Below the pieces are notes generated by a model. That model was not told the DNA's origin, ran no database searches, and worked only from the letters and a program-made list of their open reading frames with translations. A DNA stretch of 64,000 nt, taken from NCBI GenBank assembly GCA_036898135.1, contig JBAHVR010000264.1, positions 1 through 64,000 on the forward strand. The letters are read 5' to 3'. The stretch is from Oncomelania hupensis (Eukaryota > Mollusca > Gastropoda > Littorinimorpha > Pomatiopsidae). Of the stretch, positions 48,423 to 59,148 are shown one piece after another. The position numbers were made by a program, and so were the translations under genes. How positions within the stretch are numbered: the first letter of the stretch is position 1; every line of letters starts with the position of its first letter.

Positions 48423-50407
48423 AGGATCGGGATGGGGTGGTACGTGTAGGTAAAAGGGGGCTACGGGTAGGTTTAAAGGGGCATGGGTAGGCATAACGGG
48501 GATACGGGTATATATAAGGGGGTATGGTGATGGTCGATTCCTTGAGTCTCCTATACGCTATTGTGTCCGGGGACGGTAATCTACCCACTGAAATGAACTC
48601 GATTCCTTTCATCCATACCTGCGAAACGATCAACGGGGAAGTATCAAGGAGGGTACAGGTAGGTTACAAGGGGGGTACGGAAGGTATCAAGGGGCATGGC
48701 TAGAAATTAACTTTTTTCTTTGGGGGCCACCGGGCCCCTTGATTGAAAAATTTGAGGGCCCACAAGCAACTTTCGGGGCCCAACTTGAAAAATAATGCAA
48801 ACAAAAAACAAAAGAATTAGTGACAATATAATAAGTAGAAAGTACAATTTGTCTGATAATCTAAAATAAAAACAATTGAATTTCCAATTTTGCTGAGTGA
48901 TGTCATTTTTTTTTGCCTTTTCTTTCACTTTCAAACATTACCAACAAAAAAGGGGAAAACACACACACACTCATTCAGTGACACACATATTCCAGTGACT
49001 AGTGAGCCTGAAATGGCCATTAAACAAAATATAAAAAAATCAAGTGAGTCTCTTGTATAATACTTTTCAGTTTTGTGACTGAGTATTGCACAATACACAT
49101 CATTAAATTTTTAATTTGAGTAACCTAACAAAAAATCTGACCTCAATGCACAAACGTTCAAAACAAAACCATGAAAGGGAACTAAACTTAACAGTACTCT
49201 TCCTCGTTCACTTCGAGGCCATGCCATGGAAATCTTTTTTTCCACCCTTCATTGTAGTTCCTTGATCTTTTTTCCTCGTCATACTTCTTTTTTCTCTCTT
49301 TTTCTTGTTCTTTCCTTTCGTCAACGTTTTCTTCTGGCGTCTTTCGCTTCCCAAAAATTGGAAAATACGCCATCGCCGATTGTTTTAACAACTGTATGGC
49401 GACGATATGTAGCTATACTTTCGTACTTGCAAAGATTGACATTTTGCGCTTATGTTGTGCCATAGCCTTTTGTTTATTAAATTAGAAAGATATTGAAGTG
49501 TATATTAAACTTTTGAGTGCAAAATTAAAGGGTTTTCGCTTCTTTTTTCTGTGTTTTTTTTCTGTCCAAATTTAGGGCACCGGTGTGGGTTGCTTCCCTT
49601 GGCCCAAATACGAAACTGCCGAGTAAAGCTAGCTGTAGCAGACTAATTATTTTGCGGGCCAAGCGGGCCCTTCGTTTTTCAACTTTCCGAGCCCGAAATC
49701 AACTTTGCGGGTTTTTGGCCCCGGGCCCCCCGCTAATTTCGAGCCCTGAGGGGTATGGGGAGGTATCAAGTGGGTTCGGGGAGGTATCAAGGGGGTATGG
49801 TGAGGCATCATGGGAGGGGGGGGGGGAGATATCAGGGGGGGGGGGGGATGGTGAGGTATCAAGGGGGATATGGGGAGGTATCATCGTCCAAATGAAACTC
49901 GCATACAACAGTTGTCTCTCTGTCTACATTTTAAACAGCAACCTGTGTACCCTGTACAAAAACCACTAGTAGTAGTAATAATAATAATAATAATAATAAT
50001 AATATCCATAATTTGTATTATGATAATTATTATTAATATTATCCGTTTTATTATTATTATTAAACAAATAAAAATACATACAAATGAAATGTAAATCGTT
50101 GTTTCATAAGTATATATATATACCTGTGTTCAGGGTTGGTGATGCCAATTTTCTCCAGCTTGATTTCGTTCATGCGAATCAAAGTTCGACCTCCGACGTC
50201 ATGTTCAGTGAGCAGGTCACCGTACAACTGATAACATAAGCCGCCATGCTTGCGCCACCACTTGTTCACATCTGCGGACGTCCAGAAATAAAGAGGCTTA
50301 GGTTTTCCTTTCAGCACTTTGCGTGGGGCACCACTCGTGGCAGCCGAGTTTGTACTGCTGGCACTGCCTGTACTGCTAACGCTATCCTTGCCCGGAGGTT
50401 GAAGACC
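45774..50407 (-). CDS. SAM-domain protein, aveugle/SAMD10/SAMD12-like, 3' three exons
   Basis: Joining minus-strand exons 50124-50407, 46295-46371 and 45774-45883 gives 471 nt in one frame (156 residues plus stop), all with GT-AG junctions. Order: a Ser/Ala/Thr-rich leader, then a SAM domain of about 75 residues starting KPLYFWTSADVNKWWRKHG, through LYGDLLTEHDVGGRTLIRM and LEKIGITNPEHRHEL to ILRLRLKHEMADLKNL, then an Ala/Thr/Pro/Lys-rich tail ending NPAS. The spacing and the KLRLK...DLKNL helix match aveugle (Hyphen), a small SAM adaptor that bridges CNK and RAF in Ras/MAPK signalling, and vertebrate SAMD10/SAMD12. The initiator exon was not identified (exon 50124-50407 opens in phase 0 without a Met), so the gene is incomplete here. 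The CNK/RAF role is inferred from family only. Confidence 0.85.
46295..46371 (-). CDS. SAM-domain gene, middle exon
   Basis: Acceptor TTTTCCCAG, donor GAGAG|GTAAGG. Completes the last SAM helix: HELMQHILRLRLKHEMADLK. Phase 2 in, phase 1 out. Confidence 0.88.
46439..46830 (-). mobile_element. RTE-like LINE copy 5 with a 5' inversion
   Basis: 46439-46738 is the family 3' end on the minus strand. About 46769-46830 is the immediately upstream family segment (AGACTTCTGGGCATTTCC...) in the opposite orientation, overlapping the first by about 20 nt at AACGAAGTCCGACAG. This is the layout expected of a twin-primed, 5'-inverted insertion. It lies in an intron of the SAM gene. Confidence 0.8.
46831..47641. 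other. Intron of the SAM gene, no feature seen
   Basis: AT-rich, no recognised repeat or coding content. Confidence 0.5.
47642..49969 (+). mobile_element. Non-autonomous Helitron 2 (plus orientation) with nested hAT
   Basis: Starts TCTATATATATATCAATTGC, ends CTAG, inserted between A (47641) and T (49970). The first about 220 bp match Helitron 1 almost exactly (GCTTAGCCGGAAGTCCTTCT). It shares the tRNA-like block (about 48080-48147), ATT arrays, the GTCCCCGGACACA motif (complement near 48560), the GATACC-type minisatellite and the 3' end. The 3' hairpin is damaged: GTACCCTG runs straight into TAC, so one arm is lost. A hAT-type element occupies 48695-49748. No Rep/helicase gene. Confidence 0.9.
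48695..49748 (-). mobile_element. hAT-type element nested in Helitron 2
   Basis: Termini CATGGCTAGAAATTA and (complement) CAGGGCTCGAAATTAG; AGGGG on both sides suggests a short target duplication, but it lies in repetitive sequence. The minus-strand frame 49188-49391 encodes a transposase N-terminus (MAYFPIFGKRKTPEE...RNYNEGWKKRFPWHGLEV). GGGCCC-rich subterminal inverted sequence at both ends. Confidence 0.75.
50124..50407 (-). CDS. SAM-domain gene, exon with most of the SAM domain
   Basis: Acceptor TTTCTATCTCAG, donor CACAG|GTATAT. It begins GLQPPGKDSVSSTGSASSTN and reads through the SAM helices to NPEH. The upstream exon is unknown. Confidence 0.88.
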
Positions 50408-51717
50408 CTGAGATAGAAAACATACTTCCAGACACTCATACACGCACTGCTGAAAAAATAACAAGTTTCAAAAGTGTTCATTTTCTCGTAACGAAACAAC
50501 AGGAAAATATGGACTGATAGGCCACGACCTGAGCTACCTGCAAACCCAAAAAAATTATCAAAATCGGCTGAGCGAATTTTTAGATACAAAGAAAAACATA
50601 TTTGGGAAATTGTGTAGCACAATGACCTTGACCTTTGAAAAAGTACAAGTATGAATGATTCAACATGCATAGCAGTAGTTGAAAGTATGCACAAAGTAAA
50701 AAAGATCAATTTTATTTTAGTTATTCTTGAGATGAGCCAAAAGTTCGTTTTGAAAAAAAAAAAGAAGTGACATTTGGAGTGTCAGATTGAACAATTGACA
50801 GACGGACTGAACAATCGACAGACGGACTGAACAATTGACAGACGGACTGAACAACTGACAGACAGACTGAATAATTGATGGACGGACTGAACAATTGACA
50901 GACTATCTGACAACCAGACTGCAAACAAGTACTCTTTACCAAAACTCAACAAAATTGCTTTAGCCGTTTTTGAGATATTTGAGCAAAACGTGTTTTAGCA
51001 ACACAATGAATTGTGACCTTGACCTTTGTGGTAGAGCAAATAGGATGGCATTGGATAGGGGCCACTAACCTAGGTAATGTTCCTATGAAGTTTGGTTAAA
51101 ATCTGTTCAGTGGTTCTGGAGATATTGCTTCCAATGGACTCACTGACAGACGGACTGACCGACATTTGGCTTGTTCTGATTCCTGACAGCTTCAAGGTTT
51201 CAAGTTATATTTTGATTGTCAGCAAGCCATGCTTGTACACTGATGCAGTGATGAGCTTATAATACATCAGAATGTCAATTTGTATAGAAATGGCACAGTT
51301 CCACCAACTCCAACTACTGGCAGCAGAGAAGGAAAGATAGAACTCTCCTATCATTCATATCATAGATAGCAACTTTTCTAAAAAATGGATTGTGTCCAAG
51401 ATGTCGTCATGAAACTCCCAATCCTTTTTCTCTCAGTAAGACAACCTGTGCTGTACACAAAGGCCACTTACTGCTTGTTCAGGTGGTGAAATATGAACCT
51501 GTGGTTGAGGTGCTTTGGTCTGCCTTCCACCCACCTCCTCCCCTTCTTTCAAACTTGGAGGTTCCATCACGGGAAGTATGGTTGCATGTTTACTCCAACA
51601 TCAGGACACTGCAAACATAACATTTGATGATACAGGATGCTACACATGCGCTAGGGAGATTTCTAGATAACAACTCTTTGCTCAGACTAAAACAAAAATC
51701 AATCTTCAGTTTTAATA
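50408..51717 (-). other. 5' side of the SAM gene, mostly featureless
   Basis: Probable intron or upstream region. No second SAM-gene exon could be supported. Contains the 20-bp minisatellite below. Confidence 0.45.
50791..50910. repeat. 20-bp minisatellite, six units
   Basis: Six head-to-tail units of ACAATTGACAGACGGACTGA with 0-4 mismatches each, in perfect 20-bp register. Confidence 0.95.
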
Positions 51718-52870
51718 TTTCCTATCCCGTAACTCGAAGGTCGTTGGAGCACCAAAGATGATTGTTTAACCAACGTACTCCATCTTTCTCTCTCCTCAGT
51801 AACCCTCATGGTTTCGCTCAGTGTCAAGCCAGTCCATTCTCGAATGTTGTCCTTCCACCTCTTCTTCTGACTCCCTCTTCTTCTGCCTCTTTGTACCGTG
51901 CCTTGCAGGATGGTCTTTGCAAGGCCTGACATCCTGGTGACGTGGCCATACCATAGGAGTTTCTATTTCTTTACCACTGTGAGCATTTTTTCATGTTATC
52001 CAATGGCTTGTGTGATTGTCTGTCGGACTTCGTCATTGGTCATGTGCAGAGTATAGGAAATGCCCAGAAGTCTTCTGTAGCACCTCATCTCCATGCTTTG
52101 TATTCTTCGTTGTAGATCTGCTGTGAGGGTCCATGTTTCGCAAGCGTATAGGAAAATGGAGATGACAAGGGAGCGCATCAGCCTTATCTTGGAATGTAGA
52201 CTGATGGTCTTGTCTTTCCAAATGGGCTTCAACATTGTCAGGGCACCAGTTGTTTGTGCGATCCTGGATAGGACTTCCTGTCGGGACCCATTATCTAATA
52301 CAATGGCTCCTAAATATTTGAAGCTATGCACTGTGTTGATGGATTAGCCTTGGAATTTGATGTCCATGTTGATGCCATAGGTGTCATTGGTCATCATTTT
52401 GGTGCGCATCTTGGCCAACCTTGGCATTCCAGTCTTATTTAACTATGACTATGTCCTTCTTCGGCACTTGGTCAAGGACAGCCTGTAGATGTTCATAGAA
52501 ATCCTCGACTTCGCTGTCATCATAGTCTGATGTTGGGGCATAGGCCTGGATGATGGTAATGTTGAAAGGGGCTGCTCTCAGACGGATATTAATGAGTCTA
52601 CTGGAGACTTTTCCTCATACGATGTGGTGTGTCTTCGGCAAGAAAGACCTGGCAGAGCCTAATCCTTTCCAGGCTGTTGGCCACAGTCGAAATCCACGAG
52701 TACAGTGTGGCTCGCCTTGGCCCTGAGCATGAGGTCGTTGAACCTGTAGTAACATGAGGTTCCTCCGTCATGGCCGTTGACTTCTGTGTAGAAGACTTTC
52801 GCCCAGTGATGCCGTGCTGACATCACCCCTGTTAGTCGCCTCTTACGACACATATTTAGATCGGCAGTAA
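51718..52870 (-). mobile_element. RTE-like LINE copy 6 with endonuclease remnant and internal deletion
   Basis: 51718-52403 is the RT C-terminal half and 3' end on the minus strand. It jumps directly at about 52404 to an endonuclease segment (minus-strand translation SSRLINIRLRAAPFNITIIQ, then AYAPTSDYDDSEVEDFYEHL and VPKKDIVIV). This is the exonuclease-endonuclease-phosphatase domain typical of RTE-type elements. About 1.4 kb of middle sequence is missing. 52620-52870 is probably further 5' LINE sequence but is not identified. This copy shows that the family encodes an endonuclease. Confidence 0.85.
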
Positions 52871-53039
52871 CATAAACCAAACAAGATAATTACTCTCATT
52901 CTCAATAGTTAAAATTCATCATGAGTCGTTGCTTTGATTCTAATCGGGGGTCGACTGATCGGCCTCTTCATCTTTCTGGCATCTCCTAACTTTTGATTAA
53001 AACCATCAGGCTTGGATCAAAAAGACACCAACATATAAC

Positions 53040-53311
53040 GAAAATAAATAATTGCTTTCATACTTGCTTCATTTTAGTTATGATACAGTGATATTGGTAA
53101 GAGAATAGTTGGCTTGGGATATCTTGGAATTTTCATACTTGCTTCATTTTAGTTATGATACACATACAGTGATATTGGTAAGAGAATAGTTGGCTTGGGA
53201 GATCTTGGAAAGTAATACTTTTAGTATGAAGATATCCCAAGCCAACTATTTTCTTACCTCACTGTATCATAACTAAAATGAAGCAAGTATGAATGCAATT
53301 ATTTATTTTCA
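53040..53311. repeat. Fold-back (inverted-repeat) element
   Basis: The left arm begins GAAAATAAATAATTGC and continues TTCATACTTGCTTCATTTTA. The right arm (about 53228-53311) is its complement. The left arm is itself partly duplicated in tandem (53060-53130 and 53132-53207). It would fold into an about 80-bp hairpin. No ORF. Target duplication unclear. Confidence 0.8.
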
Positions 53312-54390
53312 TAAATTATTTTAGTAAAACAGCCAAAATTCAACCTGATCCATCCTTCTCTCTTTCTGAATTTCAATTTGACACACAACATTAACGACCA
53401 ATAATTGAAGCAAGCAGCAAAGGCGATGTATAATTTTGAGGGGAAAAAAACCCCAACAACATTGATTCAAAGTTGACATGTTTATATAATTAGTAATTAG
53501 CAAAGGTAATGAAGCCATCCATGGTCAATGGGCATCGTAAATAAATTGTATTCGTTGTATTGTACTCCTTGGTACTGGTTCAGTTTCGAACTGTGTAAGC
53601 ATTTCGACTTTCAGCGTCCCAGTACTATCATGAGACAAAGACAGCAAATAAAACAATAATTCCTTCAAAACATGCCACACGATGACCAGATCCAATTATT
53701 TTTAATCACTTACCTTACCTCACAATCACTTCCATTTTCATCCGGAAGTCAAAGCCTCTTTGTACAAGGGCAAGTAACTCTAGATACCTTATTGAAAAAC
53801 GAAAGGAGGCTGGTGTGACATTAATAGCGAAATAAAGGAGTACTAAAAACATAAACAAGCTAATAGAAACATTCAACCAGTTCGCGCTTCCGTCCAAAAC
53901 TGCCGTGATCAGAAGCAGAAACAATTAGCCTGAATTTGTGATTGACGTCGGTGCAGCGCTTGTCCCACTTCAGACCGTTTCGTTCCTGATCGAGATTCGC
54001 CCAGACTGTAGCCTATGTAAAGCAAGAACCTCTATTAAGACGTCTGGTAATCGAACCCCTAACGAACAGCTATTTCCCGAGCAGACGGCAGTATTGATTT
54101 TACACAGACCATCAGAGGCAGACGATGCACTGACACGGTAGGTGCATGGTAGATACTATATAATCTTGATGCTCTGAATAAGCTAGTTAAGTGGTATCGA
54201 GTATTCAAAGATGGGCCTTCGGTTTCATCGAGTCTGTTTCCCTTGCATAAACAGGCTGCTCTGTATATACATTCTGAAACCGCACTGGCACACATAAAAG
54301 GCAGTACACACTCACGCACTCACGGACGGGCGCAGATACAAACATCATTGAGAAAGATTGCGAACACACACTGCGTGATGGGACACAGAT
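53312..54390. other. Gene-free stretch, no repeat recognised
   Basis: A minus-strand donor-like sequence near 53714 (GTAAG|GTAAGT) could end an untranslated exon of the SAM gene, but nothing confirms it. Confidence 0.35.
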
Positions 54391-54839
54391 GCTATCCTAT
54401 TCCTATGCGATCCTATCCTGTCCCGTAACTCGAAGGTCGTATACTGTAGGGGTACCACAGATGATCGTCTAACCAGCGTACTCCATCTTTCTCTGTCCTC
54501 AGCAACCCTCATGGCTTCGCTCAGTGTCAATTAGCCAGTCCATTTTCGAATGTTGTCCTCCCACCTCTTTTTCTGTCTCCCTCTTTGTCTGCCTCCTTGC
54601 ACCGTGCCTTGAAGGATTGTCTTTGCAAGGCCTGATGCTCTGGTGACGTGGCCATACCATCGGAATTTCCGTTTCTTCACCACTGTGAGAATGTCATCGT
54701 TTTGTCCAATGTAATGGCTCGTGTGATGATGGTCTGTTGGATTTCGTTGTTCGTGATGTGCTGGGTATAGGAAATGCCCAGAAGTCTTCTGTAGCACCTC
54801 ATCTCCATGCTTCGTATTCTTCGTTATAGATCTGCTGTC

Positions 54840-55286
54840 CAGTGTTCCCGATTACGCACTGTAGTGCGTCAATTACGCACAAAATATGAAAAATGACGCA
54901 GGAAAATTTTTTTCGAATCGCTGAAGTCAAAACTACGACCAACGAGTGGCGAACTAATTCACGGCATAATCAGAATCAGAACCCAACTGAGACTGCCATT
55001 GTAGACGATTAAAGATTGTGTCGGGAGTTGTCGTCCTTAAAAATCGCATGCGCGCGCATTGTAAACTTCCTCCAAGCAATACATTCACTGAACAGAAGAA
55101 ATCTTCGTTAATCCATTCTTTGACAGAACTATCATACACGATCATGTCACTTCTGACTTGGTTGACTGGGCCCAAAACCCGTTCATCCACCGATTTGGGG
55201 ACTCTCAAAATTTGTACAAGGACTCTTAAAATTTTATACCTGGGAGTCCCAAGGACTCTCATTTTTTGTGTGTGGGGGGAACACTG
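54840..55286. mobile_element. hAT-like non-autonomous element in RTE copy 7
   Basis: The ends CAGTGTTCCC and GGGAACACTG are perfect 10-bp inverted repeats enclosing 447 bp with no transposase. LINE sequence flanks it on both sides. No clean target duplication was seen. Confidence 0.65.
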
Positions 55287-55738
55287 GGGTACATAATTTT
55301 TCGCAAGCGTATAGGAAGATGGGGTTACAAGGGAGCGCAGCAGCCTTACCTTGGAATGTAGACTGATGGTCCTGTCTTTCCAAATGGTCTTCAACATTGT
55401 CAGGGCAGCAGTTGTTTGTGCGATCCTGGAGAGGACTTCCTGTCGGGACCCATTGTCTGATACAATGGCTCCTAAATATTTGAAGCTATGCACTGTGTTG
55501 AGGGATTGGCCTTGGACTTTGATGTCCATGTTGATGCCATTGGTGTTGTTGGTCATCATTTGGTCTTCTCTGCATTTATTTCCATTCCATACGCTCTGGA
55601 GGTGGTGTCAAGCCTCTGTACCAGCTGTTCAAGTTCATGTTCCTCTCCAGCCAATCCATCAATGTCAAAACGGAGGTTGGAGATTGCTCTACCCTCTATG
55701 CTGACTGTACGTTCATGATCTGCGAGGGCATCTGACAT

Positions 55739-56496
55739 CCCATGCCGGGGCATTGTGTTGTGTCCTTGGGAAAGACACCTTACTCCCGTTTCATACTCCT
55801 TCGGATGAGAGTATAAACCGAGGTCTAGTTTGTGTCGCATGCATTCCATCATAACGGACTTTAAAGACCCTGAAGCTCATGTCCTAGAACACACCTAGCA
55901 AGTACCTTGGGTAAAGCGCTTCACTTGGGACTGCTGTACTTTCGAAAATGAAAGTGGCCGAATTTCACCTCGGTGATAATATCCTATCCTATCCTATCCT
56001 ATCTCGGATGTCGTAGGGGCACCACAGATGATCGTTTAACCAGCGTACTCCATCTTCCCCTTTCCTCAGCAACCCTGATTGTTTCGCTCAGTGTCAAACC
56101 AGTCCATTCTCGAATGTTATCCTCCCACCTCTTCTTCGGTCTCCCTCTTCTTCTACCTCCTTGCACTGTGTCTTGCAGGATGGTCTTTGCAAGACCTGAT
56201 GATCTGGTGACGTGGCCATACCATCGGAGTTTCCGTTTTTTCACCACTGTGAGTAGGTCATCGTGTTGTCCAATGGCTTGTGTGATGGTCTGTCGGACTT
56301 CGTCGTTGGTGATGTGCTGGGTATAGGAAATGCCCAGAAGTCTTCTGTAGCACGTACCTCATCTCCATGCTTTGTATTCTTCGTTGGAAATCTGCTGTGA
56401 GGGTCCATGTTTTGCAAGCATATAAGAAGATGGAGATAATAAGGGAGCGCAGCAGACTTACCTTACCTCGGTGATAATAAAGTTGTTAAAATAAAA
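55739..56496 (+). repeat. SINE family S1 in RTE copy 7, carrying RTE copy 8
   Basis: 55739-55980 holds GGGAAAGACACCTTACTCCC, CCTTCGGATGAGAGTATAAA and CCGAGGTCTAG. The 3' tail (GATAATAAAGTTGTTAAAAT) lies at 56474-56496 after the inserted LINE. This copy shows the 5' part of the family better than the others. Confidence 0.75.
55981..56464 (-). mobile_element. RTE-like LINE copy 8 (minus), 5'-truncated, inside the SINE
   Basis: The last about 480 bp of the family with the TATCC tail, flanked by a perfect 14-bp duplication ACCTCGGTGATAAT (55967-55980 and 56465-56478). The C-terminal reading frame is largely intact on the minus strand. Confidence 0.95.
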
Positions 56497-57259
56497 ATGC
56501 GCTCCATGAAGATGTTAAAGAGTGTTTGAGAGAGTAAGCATCCTTGACGCACACCGATTGTTGGTAGCCCTGTCATACAGTCTTTTCGTGACTTCAATAA
56601 TTTTAGGGATGATGTTGTACACTCTCATGGTTGCCCACAGAACTGCATGCCAGACTCGGTCAAACGCTTTCTTGAAGTCTACAAACACATAATACAGATG
56701 TTGTTGGTGCTGTAGGTATTTCTCCCAGATTATTCTGAGGTTGAAAATCTGTTCAGTGGTACTTCGCCTTGCCCTAAATCCTGCTTGTTCTTCAGCTATG
56801 ATTTGTTCAGCTTGGGATTTCAATCTGTTGAGTATTAATTTTAGGAGGACCTTGCTGGGATGGCTGATGAGGCTGATGGTGCGGTAATTTTCACACTCTT
56901 GAATGTTACCTTTTTTGGAAAGAGTGATGACAAGCGACTGGGTCCATGGTGTAGGCCACTCCCACTCTGCCAGATGTTGTTACAAATAATGGTGAGGGCA
57001 TCAATCATCGATTCTCCCCCTGCTTGCAGCAATTTCGCGTGTATGTGGTCCACTCCCGTTGACTTCCCCTGCAGCGAACGCACTGCTGCCTCAACTTCTT
57101 CTCGGAGAATTGGTAGGATTTCGTCTTCTTCTTCTCTGTTCTGGGGACATGCTAGAACTGCTGGGTCTCCGTTTGGTGTGTGGTTGTAAAGGTCAGAGCA
57201 GTACTCTGTCCATCTATCCACAGATACACGCACGTCATATACGCTAATTTATTAGTTCC

Positions 57260-58773
57260 TGTCATGAACTGGCTAGTTTTAACTCTGCCTATCACTATTT
57301 AGCCTTGTGTAGTCATTGTAACATTAGAGAGTTAAGGTATTACACAGCAGCAATTAAAGTACACACTGCGAGCCAGACCCTCACAGCGCAGTGACTCAAC
57401 ACTGTGGGCGAGAGTCGTAAACATTTTACCCAATGAGAGCTTAGGCAAAGCGGTTCGAGCCAGTTTGACTGGGTCCGAGCCTAACACAGCTTTGGTCAGT
57501 TGGGAGTAAGACATCGAAGTGTGAACAGCGACATAGCTGGCAGAGAAATCTCTCCACACATAGACCAGGAAGCAGGACTTAGGAATCTCAGAATTCTATT
57601 TAGTCGCCACGGGCCTGAACTTGTCAAACAGGTAAATGAACACACTTCTGTTTCATCGTGATATATTTATATTATTGTGGAAATTATGTTTGTGGAATTT
57701 GCTAGGCATAAATGTGAATTGTTAATCCGAATTTGCGTGACCATGTGGAAAAGCCGAACACGTGGCGAAACACGACCGGTTGCGCCGCCATGTTGCATAC
57801 CATACGGAACCACTGTTGTTTAACTTATATGTATGTTTGCAGACCAGTGACTGTACCACTGAATGTTTATAATATTATTAATTCTGTATGTGTATAGTTA
57901 GACACGATTGATATTTATGTATGTATAGGAATTTAGAGTTGAGATTCCAGTGGACCCCGGAAGTAGCAGAATGTTCGTCGCTTATGTATAGAGATGTGGA
58001 GCTATCACTGAGGGCTACTTTGGCTTTCAGTGAGACGCTCTGCACAAACCGATTATTCAGGGTTGTGCAGAATTTCGTCTCTTATATTACAGACGAGCAG
58101 GCGAGCTATCCTGTGCGTCCCACTCCACAGAAACGACGAGTTGGTTGAGGAGCCTCTACCGCACAAGTCGGACAGAGCTACCCGGAAAAACACCCTGTCA
58201 GACCCCACAGCGTGGCAAGGGAACCCAACTACACAACGACACAGGTGGACCAGAAGCTACCTCACAGAAGGACTTCGCACGCACCATCTAGCAGTTAAGT
58301 GTAAACCTAAAGGTGCACTTAAACTGATCGAAACAGGACCACAGTAGTCCAACTCTTCAGAAACTGTAAAACGGACCACAGTAGTCCAAATCTACATGAG
58401 ATATAATAGCAAGTGCCCGAGGAAGAAATAACAGCTGCCTAGACTATCAGCGATCGAACTATTAGCAGTGACTGAGACTTTTTAAGTTAGATTAGTACTT
58501 AGAGAATCTTGTATAGAGTAGAAGAAATAAATGTGTGATTTTAACTGTTATCAAGTGGCTGGACTACATATGATTCATAGCCGTGTGAAAGCTAGTTTGA
58601 CAGTAATCTTTTACCATTTTTCTATCTACCTCTGTACCCCAACATTAACACAGAACGAGCTAAACAAATAAATTTATTAAAGTAATTCATAGGGTGACTT
58701 ACTAGCAGTTCCCACCGAATAAACGTGAGGGTCCATAATTCCATTGTGCAGAGCCCATAAACCCCACGTGACA
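57260..58773 (+). repeat. 5' LTR
   Basis: 1514 bp beginning TGTCATGAACTGG and ending CACGTGACA; the TGTCA/TGACA ends are inverted. The start is fixed by identity to the 3' LTR at 63792. The end is inferred from the TG...CA rule and the adjacent primer-binding-like sequence. An AATAAA at about 58526 may be the polyadenylation signal. Long for a Ty3/gypsy LTR. Confidence 0.85.
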
Positions 58774-58798
58774 CTTTAATTGGCGAGCCTAGCCAGGA
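58774..58798 (+). other. Probable tRNA primer-binding site
   Basis: TTGGCGAGCCTAGCCAGG directly after the LTR end has the TGGCG start common at Ty3/gypsy primer-binding sites. The tRNA was not determined. The leader to 59148 includes a short (AGT)n run near 58856-58873. Confidence 0.5.
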
Positions 58799-59148
58799 TC
58801 TGTGTATAATAGGAATTGGGTATAACCGGATCTAAGTACAATAAAATTAGATAACAGTAGTAGTAGTAGTAGAATAACTTAGAATAGTGTAAGGGTATAA
58901 CACTGATCAGTTTTGGTGCACTATTCTTTAGTTAAAAACTTGTTTGCTTCAATTATTTTTGTGTCTGTATGTTGCATTGTTCTTTTGCAGGTTTTGCTTA
59001 AGTAACTGTTGTATGCCATTTGACTCTTGTTTTATTCTATTATTGATTGCGAATTTTATGGTCTTTGCATTGTTGTTATTGACTTGCAATATTGCTAGTG
59101 TTTTGGTATTCCACGTGATTCAGAGGTTGTTCATAGACACTTTTGACA

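Larger units (their letters stand above)
54392..57221 (-). mobile_element. RTE-like LINE copy 7, interrupted twice
   Basis: Minus-strand LINE body in three pieces: 54392-54839 (3' end), 55287-55738 and 56497-57221 (RT domain and N-terminal linker). The interruptions are a hAT-type element (54840-55286) and a SINE carrying a further LINE (55739-56496). Frames are broken. The sequence before 57222 stops within the linker, and about 38 bp of unrecognised DNA separates it from the LTR element. Confidence 0.9.

Noticed and set aside
50791..50910. CRISPR-like array
   Set aside because: Contiguous 20-bp units without spacers in an animal genome; a minisatellite.
53709..53930. First exon of the SAM gene on the minus strand (ATGAAAATGGAAGTG followed by GTAAGG/GTAAGT donors)
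   Set aside because: Both donors give a phase or stop incompatible with the phase-0 acceptor of the exon at 50124-50407; at most an untranslated exon, without proof.
59143..59148. TTG start two codons upstream of the Gag ATG
   Set aside because: No reason to prefer a non-ATG start when an in-frame ATG follows at 59149.
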